Shown: in pieces, positions 7,506 through 13,895 of the stretch
Layout of the letters: each line of letters starts with the position of its first letter
How positions within the stretch are numbered: the first letter of the stretch is position 1
Assembly (NCBI GenBank): GCA_937915285.1
Contig: CALDNG010000260.1
Location: forward strand, 1 to 15,104
DNA from: an uncultured Desulfomonile sp.
GTDB lineage: Bacteria; Desulfobacterota; Desulfomonilia; Desulfomonilales; Desulfomonilaceae
Direction: 5' to 3'
DNA length: 15,104 nt
Position numbers and translations under genes: made by a program
The notes under the pieces: generated by a model
Database searches by the model: none
Told to the model about the DNA's origin: nothing
Seen by the model: only the letters and a program-made list of their open reading frames with translations

Positions 7506-8786
7506 ATGTCTTTCCGTATGTCCAAAGGCGCCTTTTGGGCCACATTAGCGGTTTTTTTGGTGGGAGTTTTCTGTTTTGGCCCTGGAATGGGGCAAACCCT
7601 GGCTCAAGAGAAAGTCATCAAGATCGGAACACTGTTTCCATTGACAGGTCCGGTCGCAACAGCCGGTCAGAGATGTCAGGCAGCCGTCCAGACCGCTGTT
7701 GAAATCATCAACAACAAGCACCCTGAACTCAAGGTTCCTCTGGCTGATCAGGAAGGTATACTGGATGGTTACAAGATAGTCCTTGTCCATGCCGATAGCC
7801 AGGGTAAGCCAGACGTCGGTAAAGCTGAGGCTGAGCGCCTCTTCAATCAGGAAGGGGTCTGGGCTCTCATAGGATCATACAACAGTTCAGTCAGTAAACC
7901 TGCCAGTCTTGTCGCCGAACGTATGAAACGTATTTTCATGTGCGGAGCCTCAAGTTCAGCGGCCTTGACCCAGCGTGACATGAACTTCTTCTTCCGACTT
8001 GCGCCAACAGACGAAACAGAATCCGTCGAATTTGTCGAAACGCTTAAATGGCTCAACCAGAAGAAAAAGGCCAACATAGAGACAATTGGTCTAATTTACG
8101 AAAACAGCGAGTTTGGCAAGCATGCCGCAGGCGAGGCAAAAAAGGCCGCTAGCGCTGCAGGTCTTAAGGTGGTAGCTGATGTCCCATTCAGTCCTGGCGC
8201 AACCAACCTGAACAGCGAGGTTCAGACCCTAAAGAACGCCAATCCTGATGCGGTTCTGGGAGCCCTGTTGGGCGCCGATTACTCTCTGTGGATCCGCACC
8301 ATGAAGCAGATGGCATGGGCCCCTAAAATCGCAATCAGCTATTGTTCGGGTTATCAGGATCCTGTCATTGCAAAACAACTCGGACCTGACGCAGATTTTT
8401 TCATGGGATCTACAGCTTATTCACCTCAGTTCAATGTTTTAATGCCTGCTGTTGGAGATGTAGAAAAGATATTCAAAACCAAGACCGGTGGAGTGCCTTT
8501 TGATGGAGACAGTATTCAGGAGGCCGTGGCAATGCTGGTGCTGGCTCAGGCAATTCAGAAGGCCGGTGTGCTGGATGCTGAAAAAGTAGCCGAGACCCTC
8601 CATGCTAACACATGGGACTCACCTCTTTCATTGGGAGGCAAGGTGGCCTTTGCAAAAGGCGGCCAGAACAGCAAGGCTCACAGCGTGGTGACACAGCTTC
8701 AGGGTGGTGAATACAAGCGCATATTCCCGGAAGAAATGGCTGACACGGAAATAGTTTTTCCCATTAAGCCCTGGAATCAGAGATAG
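7506..8786 (+). CDS. livK: Branched-chain amino acid/carboxylate ABC transporter substrate-binding protein (LivK type)
   Basis: Periplasmic binding protein (type 1 fold, Leu/Ile/Val-binding family) that captures the ligand for the following permease. The chosen ATG (7506) gives 426 aa and is preceded by AAGGAG about 10 nt upstream; it starts a typical Sec signal peptide (basic MSFRMSK, hydrophobic 10-27, likely cleavage after QTLA near residue 33). An in-frame ATG at 7404 would add 34 residues in front of the signal peptide and lacks a spaced RBS. The mature start VIKIGTLFPLTGPVATAG is classic for the family, followed by the ligand-site loops LIGSYNSSVS (121-130) and CGASSSAALT (146-155). Ligand identity is not decided: relatives bind branched-chain amino acids, amides, urea or aromatic acids. 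Confidence 0.92.
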   Translation: MSFRMSKGAFWATLAVFLVGVFCFGPGMGQTLAQEKVIKIGTLFPLTGPVATAGQRCQAAVQTAVEIINNKHPELKVPLADQEGILDGYKIVLVHADSQGKPDVGKAEAERLFNQEGVWALIGSYNSSVSKPASLVAERMKRIFMCGASSSAALTQRDMNFFFRLAPTDETESVEFVETLKWLNQKKKANIETIGLIYENSEFGKHAAGEAKKAASAAGLKVVADVPFSPGATNLNSEVQTLKNANPDAVLGALLGADYSLWIRTMKQMAWAPKIAISYCSGYQDPVIAKQLGPDADFFMGSTAYSPQFNVLMPAVGDVEKIFKTKTGGVPFDGDSIQEAVAMLVLAQAIQKAGVLDAEKVAETLHANTWDSPLSLGGKVAFAKGGQNSKAHSVVTQLQGGEYKRIFPEEMADTEIVFPIKPWNQR

Positions 8787-8801
8787 TTCGGTTCTTCAAC
8801 T

Positions 8802-8832
8802 GTTTCGGGATGGGCTTTCCCATTCCCGAAAC
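8802..8832 (+). other. Strong stem-loop between binding-protein and permease genes
   Basis: GTTTCGGGA (8802-8810) pairs with TCCCGAAAC (8824-8832). The stem can extend by TGGG/CCCA across a single bulge, leaving a 4-nt loop. It begins 16 nt after the livK stop and has no U-tract. In binding-protein transporter operons such hairpins commonly protect the upstream mRNA or partly end transcription, so that the binding protein is made in excess; that role is inferred here. Confidence 0.55.
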
Positions 8833-9018
8833 CTCATGATCAAAAGCGTGTGGGCTCATCGTAGCATCAAACCTGACTGATGCGGTTGTGAACCGTATTG
8901 TTGATGTCAGTGTTTCAAAAATCGTACGCCCTTCATTCCTGAAGACTTGATATTATTTTTGGTAGTTCTTTTTATGGTCTTGATAAGTTTAATTTAAATT
9001 GGAAAAGGTAAAGACTTT

Positions 9019-9879
9019 ATGGAGACATTCCTTCAGGTCCTCATTGACGGCATTCTCAGCGGTATGGTTTACGCCTTGGTAGCTGCGGGGCTTTGCCTGA
9101 TCTGGGGGGTAATGGATGTCATAAACTTTGCGCATGGCGAATACTTGATGGTTGCCATGTATGTAAGTTACTGGCTAGGATTCCTGGTCAATGTTGACCC
9201 CCTTGTTTCAACCATTGCGGCCGGAGTATTCATATTTGGCCTGGGGGCTCTTACTTACAAACTCATAATAAGATTCACAATTGGCAAACCCGGGTTGGTA
9301 GCGCTGCTAGCTACGTTTGGACTCGCCGTATTCCTCAAAAATCTCTGTATGAACCAGTTCTCTCCAAATTTCCGCATCCTATCGGATACATGGCTGGGTG
9401 GAAAAACTTTCCACATTGGGGGCATAATTTTAGCGGTTCCCCAGTTGATGGCGGCTGTCCTGGCCTTGGTAGTGGTTGTTCTTCTCTATTTGCTGATCAA
9501 TAACACCCGATTTGGCTGGGCTGTTCAGGCGACAGCCATGGATCGTGACGCTGCCGAACTGGTCGGAATAAACACCGAACGAATTTATATTCTGGTTTTT
9601 GGGATTGGAGGAGCGTGCGTAGGCATAGCCGGAGGGATTATGCCATCATACCTGGCAGTGCATCCCGAGGTCGGGTCCATGTTCGGACTTATAGCATTCG
9701 TATGTGTGGCCATGGGAGGATTCGGAAGCATTCCAGGGGCATTCCTTTCAGGGATTCTGGTTGGAGTGGTGGAAGCTCTGGCCGGTTTTTACATTGCCCC
9801 AGTGTTCAAATATGTCGCTGTATTTGGTCTCTATCTGGCCGTTGTATTCCTGCGGCCTAAAGGCATTTTTGGTTGGTAA
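9019..9879 (+). CDS. livH: Branched-chain-type ABC transporter permease LivH
   Basis: Inner-membrane permease subunit, 286 aa, with about eight hydrophobic segments spread through the protein. Family signatures are visible: the N-terminal LIWGVMDVINFAHGEYLMV and the cytoplasmic loop MDRDAAELVGINTERIY, where the ATPase docks. It pairs with LivM to form the channel that takes ligand from LivK. The ATG at 9019 has AAAGG about 10 nt upstream. It opens a tight four-gene unit H-M-G-F after a 232-bp gap from livK, with only 4 nt (or an 11-nt overlap, depending on the LivM start) before the next gene. Confidence 0.93.
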   Translation: METFLQVLIDGILSGMVYALVAAGLCLIWGVMDVINFAHGEYLMVAMYVSYWLGFLVNVDPLVSTIAAGVFIFGLGALTYKLIIRFTIGKPGLVALLATFGLAVFLKNLCMNQFSPNFRILSDTWLGGKTFHIGGIILAVPQLMAAVLALVVVVLLYLLINNTRFGWAVQATAMDRDAAELVGINTERIYILVFGIGGACVGIAGGIMPSYLAVHPEVGSMFGLIAFVCVAMGGFGSIPGAFLSGILVGVVEALAGFYIAPVFKYVAVFGLYLAVVFLRPKGIFGW

Positions 9880-9883
9880 GTCT

Positions 9884-10885
9884 GTGGATTTAAAAACATT
9901 CAGCGCAAAAGATGGTCTATGGGTCGCCTTTGTCGTTATTTTAGCGATACTGCCTCTCATTCCCGCCTTCTCTTCAAATTCATTCCGCCTTCATGTGATG
10001 ATCCTGATCCTGTTGTATGCCTCCATGGCCCAGGCCTGGAACATCATTGGCGGTTACTGCGGACAGGTATCTTTCGGGCATTCCGTTTTTTTTGGAATAG
10101 GCGCTTATGGGGCCGGTATGGCTGTTGTCACCTATGGCGCCACGCCCTGGCCAGGAATAATCGTGGGAATGATCATGGCGGCAATCGTTGCAGTCATAAT
10201 AAGCTATCCCTGTTTCAAGCTGAGTGGTCATTATTTTGCCATAGCTACTTTCGCCATTGTGGAGATTTTCAATCGAGGGTTTCTTGTGTGGGATTGGGTC
10301 GGCGGCGCTCTAGGTCTTGACTATCCCATCATAAAAGAGGGCCTTGTTAACCTAATGTGGCATCAGTCAAAAACGGGCTACTATTATAGCGCCCTGGTCA
10401 TTTTCGTGATCATCTTTGGAACGGTTCGCTGGCTAGAGGGACACAGATTCGGATATTACATGAGAGCCGTCCGGGAAGGCCAGGAGACGGCAGAGTCTCT
10501 TGGCGTGAACAGCGCCGCGGTCAAACTGACAGCCATGGCGCTTTCGGCGGCAATGGCTGCATTGTGTGGCGCTTTCTTTGCTCAATACAATCTCCGGGTA
10601 GATCCCCCCATGGTCATGTCGCTCGATACGTCAATGAAATTCGTCCTGATAACGATTCTGGGTGGGGCAGGGACGATGCTGGGGCCCCTTTTGGGAGCCA
10701 GTGTCCTGATACCGCTTCAGGAATACACCCGGGCATTCTGGGGAGGTCTGGGCGGTGGAGTCGATCTTATAATATTTGGAGTGCTCATCATTTTGATGGT
10801 GGTCAAGCAACCCGACGGCATGATCGGTTTAATAAGGGATGTCGGAAAATGGGCTTCAAACAAAAGAGCCGAAGAGAGAAATTAA
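9884..10885 (+). CDS. livM: Branched-chain-type ABC transporter permease LivM
   Basis: Second inner-membrane permease, 333 aa from the GTG at 9884. It has many hydrophobic helices (roughly nine), the hallmark NIIGGYCGQVSFGHSVFFGIG near the N-terminus, and the ATPase-contact loop MRAVREGQETAESLGVN. The frame stays open much further upstream inside livH, but that upstream translation has no family resemblance. A TTG at 9869, with AAAGG five nucleotides before it, is an alternative that would overlap livH by 11 nt and add five residues. It ends 3 nt before livG. It forms a heterodimer with LivH. Confidence 0.9.
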   Translation: MDLKTFSAKDGLWVAFVVILAILPLIPAFSSNSFRLHVMILILLYASMAQAWNIIGGYCGQVSFGHSVFFGIGAYGAGMAVVTYGATPWPGIIVGMIMAAIVAVIISYPCFKLSGHYFAIATFAIVEIFNRGFLVWDWVGGALGLDYPIIKEGLVNLMWHQSKTGYYYSALVIFVIIFGTVRWLEGHRFGYYMRAVREGQETAESLGVNSAAVKLTAMALSAAMAALCGAFFAQYNLRVDPPMVMSLDTSMKFVLITILGGAGTMLGPLLGASVLIPLQEYTRAFWGGLGGGVDLIIFGVLIILMVVKQPDGMIGLIRDVGKWASNKRAEERN

Positions 10886-10888
10886 GCG

Positions 10889-11647
10889 ATGGCCCTACTT
10901 GAAGTCCATGATATTACGATGAAATTCGGCGAACTTGTTGCAAACTGCCAAGTTAGTTTCACGGTAGACTCACAATCCATCGTCGGTCTTATCGGTCCAA
11001 ATGGCGCCGGAAAAACAACCCTTTTCAATTGTATTTCGGGGCTATGCAGGCCGACGAAGGGGAAAGTATTATTTGATGGTGAGGACATTACAGGTCGCAA
11101 GCCTTACGTAATAGCGGCAAAAGGGGCTGTAAGAACTTTTCAGGTAGTCAGGCCCTTAAAGGACATGACCGTTTTTGACAATGTTCTCGTGGGAGCTTTT
11201 CTTAAACGATCTGATAACCGTCAGGCTTTTGAAAAGGCGCATGAGTGCATAAGGTTATGCGGACTTGAGTCCGTCCAGGGGAAACTTGCAGGTGAGTTGT
11301 CCATAGGAGGCAAGAAGAGACTGGAAATGGCGCGGGCACTCGCAACCAGCCCGAAACTGCTGATGCTCGACGAAGTCATGGCCGGGTTAACGTCCACAGA
11401 AGTGAAAGAATCTATGGATGTTATAGAAAAACTTCGTAGCACGGGACTAACCCTGATGATTGTGGAACATGTGCTAGAAGGTTTAATGTCAATAGCCGAC
11501 AAGATCGTTGTGCTCGACGGTGGCCTGAAGATAGCCGAAGACTCTCCGGAACGAATAGTGAATGACGAAAGAGTCATAGAGGCTTACTTGGGCGCCAAAT
11601 ACAGTCAACGCTATAAACAAAGGAAGGAGGGCGGATCAGTTGATTGA
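10889..11647 (+). CDS. livG: Branched-chain-type ABC transporter ATPase LivG
   Basis: Cytoplasmic ATP-binding subunit, 252 aa. Motifs: Walker A GPNGAGKTT (36-44), Q-loop RTFQ (Gln85), signature LSIGGKKRLEMARAL (137-151), Walker B LLMLDE (157-162) and switch His194 in MIVEHV. The C-terminal ERVIEAYLG is typical of LivG. The signature is a little unusual: most LivG proteins have a YGQQRR-type helix, whereas here it is LSIGGKKR. The ATG lies 3 nt after the livM stop, and the last 8 nt overlap livF, so translation is probably coupled. It works as a heterodimer with LivF. Confidence 0.93.
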   Translation: MALLEVHDITMKFGELVANCQVSFTVDSQSIVGLIGPNGAGKTTLFNCISGLCRPTKGKVLFDGEDITGRKPYVIAAKGAVRTFQVVRPLKDMTVFDNVLVGAFLKRSDNRQAFEKAHECIRLCGLESVQGKLAGELSIGGKKRLEMARALATSPKLLMLDEVMAGLTSTEVKESMDVIEKLRSTGLTLMIVEHVLEGLMSIADKIVVLDGGLKIAEDSPERIVNDERVIEAYLGAKYSQRYKQRKEGGSVD

Positions 11648-12356
11648 TCCGATCCTAACCGTTTCTGATCTTCACACCGGCTATGACGGGGTTCCGGTTG
11701 TTTTCGGAATTTCCCTTGAGATTATGCCAGGTGAACTAGTGGCCATCGTTGGGGCCAACGGAGCGGGAAAAACCACGACCATGCGGACTATCAGCGGTCT
11801 CCTGCGTCCGTTCCGGGGAAGAATCACCTTCTTGGGCAAGGAGATTTCTACCCTTCCTGCCCATCAGATACTAAGGCTCGGAATAAGTTATGTTCCTGAG
11901 GGACGCCGGATATTTGGCAAGCTGTCAGTAAAGAAGAACCTTTACCTGGGAGCCTACGCTCAGGAGTCTCAGACTGAAGTCAAACGTCGAATGGATGAAC
12001 TTCTGGAAATCTTCCCGGTTCTCAGAAAAAGGGCCAACCAGAGGGCTGAGACCCTTAGTGGAGGTGAACAGCAGATGCTGGCGATTGCTCGAGGAATGAT
12101 ATCGAAACCTAAGCTACTGATGCTTGATGAAATGTCTCTGGGGCTCATGCCGAGCATGGTTGAAAAAATGATGGAAACCATTACAGCAATCAATCGATCC
12201 GGCGCCACCGTTCTCCTGGTGGAACAAATGGTTCAGGAAGCCCTGGAAATAGCCCACCGCGGATATGTCATTCAGAATGGACAAATCATCCAGTCTGGGC
12301 AGGCGAGCCAACTTCTGGATTCAGAAGAAGTGCGAAAGGCCTACCTTGGCATGTGA
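11640..12356 (+). CDS. livF: Branched-chain-type ABC transporter ATPase LivF
   Basis: Second ATP-binding subunit, 238 aa. Walker A is GANGAGKTT (38-46), followed by the LivF hallmark YVPEGRRIFGKLSVKKNL (84-101), signature LSGGEQQMLAIARG (139-152) and Walker B LLMLDE (159-164). Gln196 (LLVEQM) sits at the switch-His position, as is usual for LivF. It begins at a TTG (11640), 9 nt after GGAGG and inside the end of livG; no better ATG fits before the conserved N-terminus. The C-terminus RKAYLGM is family-typical. It completes the LivKHMGF set; transcription may end near the hairpin at 12501. Confidence 0.93.
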   Translation: MIDPILTVSDLHTGYDGVPVVFGISLEIMPGELVAIVGANGAGKTTTMRTISGLLRPFRGRITFLGKEISTLPAHQILRLGISYVPEGRRIFGKLSVKKNLYLGAYAQESQTEVKRRMDELLEIFPVLRKRANQRAETLSGGEQQMLAIARGMISKPKLLMLDEMSLGLMPSMVEKMMETITAINRSGATVLLVEQMVQEALEIAHRGYVIQNGQIIQSGQASQLLDSEEVRKAYLGM

Positions 12357-12500
12357 TTTTGGCAGTCGTCAGGCTGCGGATGTTAGGATTTGATAAGCTT
12401 GAGTATTTTCTGTCAAAACCTGTTTTCGGTTTTGCTTCACGCAGCTCGTTTCAACAAGTTTCTGCAACTGGCCACGGTGTGAGGTCTTATCAGCAAAACA

Positions 12501-12522
12501 CCGCCGGTCAAAAAACTGGCGG
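12501..12522 (+). terminator. GC-rich hairpin downstream of the liv-type cassette
   Basis: CCGCCGGT (12501-12508) pairs with ACTGGCGG (12515-12522) through eight pairs, one of them G-U, with loop CAAAAA. It lies about 145 bp after livF. No U-run follows (ACATTTCAC), so it may be a weak terminator or a 3'-end stabiliser. Confidence 0.35.
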
Positions 12523-12551
12523 ACATTTCACAAATTCAACTCGGATCCGAA

Positions 12552-12710
12552 ATGCTAAGGAAAAAGAAGAAAAAGGCTTCTGTACGGGATACCGAAGAGT
12601 TCAAGGAATTAGCCAGGGAGTTGAGACAACAGGTTCCCGACAGTAAGAAAAACTTACAGGAAATGCTCGACGAAATCATCTTGGATGAATCAGCAAAGAA
12701 ACAAGACTGA
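12552..12710 (+). CDS. Small charged hypothetical protein, 52 aa
   Basis: The ORF begins MLRKKKKKASVRDTEEFKEL and is very rich in Lys and Glu, with a central stretch that would form an amphipathic helix and no Cys, signal peptide or membrane segment. It uses plausible codons and ends with TGA at 12708-12710. The frame stays open upstream to 12483, but no ATG, GTG or TTG is present before 12552, and the RBS is weak (CGGA). It lies just downstream of the hairpin after livF. A basic start followed by an acidic helix could suit a nucleic-acid or protein-binding peptide, but no family was recognised and it may be non-coding. Confidence 0.35.
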   Translation: MLRKKKKKASVRDTEEFKELARELRQQVPDSKKNLQEMLDEIILDESAKKQD

Positions 12711-13020
12711 CATTCCCATGACTCTAACGCCTTTCTAGCGCAAGTCACAAAATTTTTCGATCGGTCGCTGCTGAGCCCTCTGCATAATCGTTAAAAGCGG
12801 ATTTGCAAATAATTCGCCTGATAGGCGCGCCCAAACATCATCGGGCCAAATGGATTTGATTAACCTGATCACGGACAATCCGAATCTGTTGCTTTGTAGG
12901 GTGGCATGAATTAGTATTGAGGTTGTTGAGGTTGGAACATACACATGATTGATTTTAATCTCGTATCGATTCGTAAAAACTTAACGGGGCGTCTCAAAGG
13001 GCGCCCATCAAAAAGGTAAA
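12711..13020. other. Intergenic stretch, no convincing gene
   Basis: No credible ORF was found on either strand. A short hairpin CGCC-TGATA-GGCG lies near 12812-12824. Near 12985-13005 a GGGCG/CGCCC pair just precedes the RBS of the next small gene. No tRNA-like fold or clear promoter was seen. Confidence 0.4.
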
Positions 13021-13194
13021 ATGGTCATGATATGCTCAATTTGTAAATTACCCATAAAAGAGGGCGACATAATTACGATGTACACCGAAAAAAGCAGTAA
13101 CGAAAGGCTGTTTGCCCACGACTCATGCCTGGCTTCCAATATTTCCAGGGGCTTCACGGCGTCTCAGTCCGAGAAAATTCCAAAGGAAGAATAA
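13021..13194 (+). CDS. Small CCHC zinc-finger-like protein, 57 aa
   Basis: The short ORF starts MVMICSICKLPIKEGD and carries Cys5-x2-Cys8, then 24 residues, then His33-x2-Cys36 (FAHDSC). The spacing and the hydrophobic/Gly-Asp pattern after the first CxxC resemble a treble-clef or half-LIM zinc-binding knuckle. A good RBS (AAAAAGG, about 5 nt before the ATG) supports the start; the stop is TAA at 13192-13194. The C-terminal 20 residues are polar and probably unstructured. It is a lone gene with 300-bp and 700-bp gaps around it. Family, partner and function are unknown; single-knuckle proteins of this size often act as protein- or nucleic-acid-binding adaptors. Confidence 0.6.
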   Translation: MVMICSICKLPIKEGDIITMYTEKSSNERLFAHDSCLASNISRGFTASQSEKIPKEE

Positions 13195-13530
13195 ACTCAG
13201 AGCATCTGCTCAACTGAAATTCGTGCCTAAACCCATATATCGAAATATCAATACATGCAGACAATTGTAGCCGGATTGATGCAGGCTCGCTCTTGGACTG
13301 CCATACCCAAATTTGAAGATCACAGAGAGATTGTTTACAGACGATCCTTGGCGAACTTTTGAGGTGGCCTGTCCATCTTTTTGAGAGTTATCCATAAGGC
13401 GCAATGAGTTGACACACGTCGGCTCGGTCTTGAACTGTTACGGGTTACAGACCTGGCTCGGAATTTTTTTCCTCTCATCCATTATCGGCAAAATGTTCAA
13501 AATTCTTTTGGGCCGCAATGTGGCTCGGCC
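13195..13530. other. Intergenic stretch with a repeated GGCTCGG heptamer
   Basis: No supported gene on either strand. The heptamer GGCTCGG occurs at 13421, 13455 and 13522, spaced 34 and 67 bp. A TTGACA at 13409-13414 has no matching -10. A CTGT-N8-ACAG match lies at 13435-13450. Confidence 0.4.
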
Positions 13531-13557
13531 AAAAAAAAAGACCATCGTTAGATGGTC
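13531..13557 (-). terminator. Canonical intrinsic terminator on the minus strand
   Basis: In minus-strand RNA, a perfect 7-bp stem GACCAUC/GAUGGUC with a 4-nt loop (13557-13540) is followed at once by nine U residues (13539-13531). There is no protein-coding gene upstream on that strand for it to serve, which points to a short non-coding transcript. Confidence 0.8.
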
Positions 13558-13589
13558 ATATTGCAAGGATTGAGAAGGTTATTTTCTCT
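13531..13589 (-). ncRNA. Candidate small RNA of about 60 nt
   Basis: A complete transcription unit can be read on the minus strand: a promoter at 13624-13596, a start near 13589 and an intrinsic terminator ending at 13531. The RNA would fold into a 5' hairpin GAGAA/UUCUC (13588-13584 with 13576-13572, 7-nt loop), a single-stranded stretch, and the terminator hairpin with a U9 tail, a shape common in base-pairing small RNAs. No Rfam family was recognised. Apart from an AUG followed by three codons to a stop and lacking an RBS, it has no coding potential. Targets are unknown. Confidence 0.5.
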
Positions 13590-13595
13590 GGAAGC

Positions 13596-13624
13596 TAAAT
13601 AGTGTCTTCTCTAATCTTTGTCAA
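13596..13624 (-). promoter_or_regulatory. Sigma70-type promoter of the candidate small RNA
   Basis: On the minus strand, a perfect -35 TTGACA (13624-13619), a 17-nt spacer and a -10-like TATTTA (13601-13596, 3 of 6). The -35 and spacing match the promoter proposed for the PaaK-like gene, while the -10 is weaker. Confidence 0.5.
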
Positions 13625-13765
13625 CATATTTAATAATAAGGTTTAAAAAAATATTTCAATGATTGTTGGTTCATCATCAAAGCGGCTGTATATACAGTGT
13701 AAATCAGTGTTAAGGTTTTGTGAAGCCAAGCAGGGAAGCCAAAATAAGGCCGTCAGGGAGATGAA

Positions 13766-13803
13766 GTTCCAGTACTCGCTGGAACAATTGTTCGGAATAT
13801 AGT
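13766..13803 (+). promoter_or_regulatory. Nested palindromes directly upstream of a -10-like element: candidate operator/promoter of the FadD-like gene
   Basis: GTTCCAG-N6-CTGGAAC (13766-13785) is a perfect 7-bp inverted repeat. It overlaps the perfect 12-bp palindrome GAACAATTGTTC (13782-13793). Four bases further lies TATAGT (13798-13803, 5 of 6 to the -10), with no recognisable -35 hexamer 16-18 bp upstream; that place is occupied by the palindromes. The arrangement suits a promoter controlled by a dimeric regulator, giving a leader of about 85 nt before the ATG at 13896. Regulator identity is unknown. Confidence 0.4.
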
Positions 13804-13895
13804 GAGATGAAACTCTGAAAGTTCTGCTGGCTTTTATGAACAATTTATTTTTATTATTGAACAAACAGCTTTGATCACTCGCTGAGGAATAACAA

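Noticed and set aside
9704..9883. N-terminal extension of LivM inside livH
   Set aside because: The translation has no LivM resemblance and is the alternative frame of the conserved livH 3' end.
12353..12646. 97-codon plus-strand ORF starting at a GTG inside the livF stop
   Set aside because: Low-complexity, Gln/Ser-rich translation with no domain; it overlaps the hairpin and the better 52-aa ORF in another frame.
12735..12944. 69-codon minus-strand ORF in the gap before the zinc-knuckle gene
   Set aside because: No RBS, no motif and no neighbouring gene on that strand; judged a chance ORF.
13435..13450. CTGT-N8-ACAG, the outer form of the E. coli LexA box
   Set aside because: Only eight fixed bases, so a chance match in 15 kb is unremarkable. 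The inner bases are not AT-rich, no SOS gene follows, and LexA sites in this lineage need not follow the E. coli form.
13686..13697. Perfect palindrome CTGTATATACAG
   Set aside because: The half-site spacing is four, not eight, so it is not an SOS box. It sits in AT-rich DNA about 200 bp from the nearest start codon, with no partner site.
13643..13864. 73-codon minus-strand ORF upstream of the candidate small RNA
   Set aside because: No RBS, no recognisable domain and AT-rich Asn/Phe/Ser translation typical of non-coding sequence; it ends before the small-RNA promoter.
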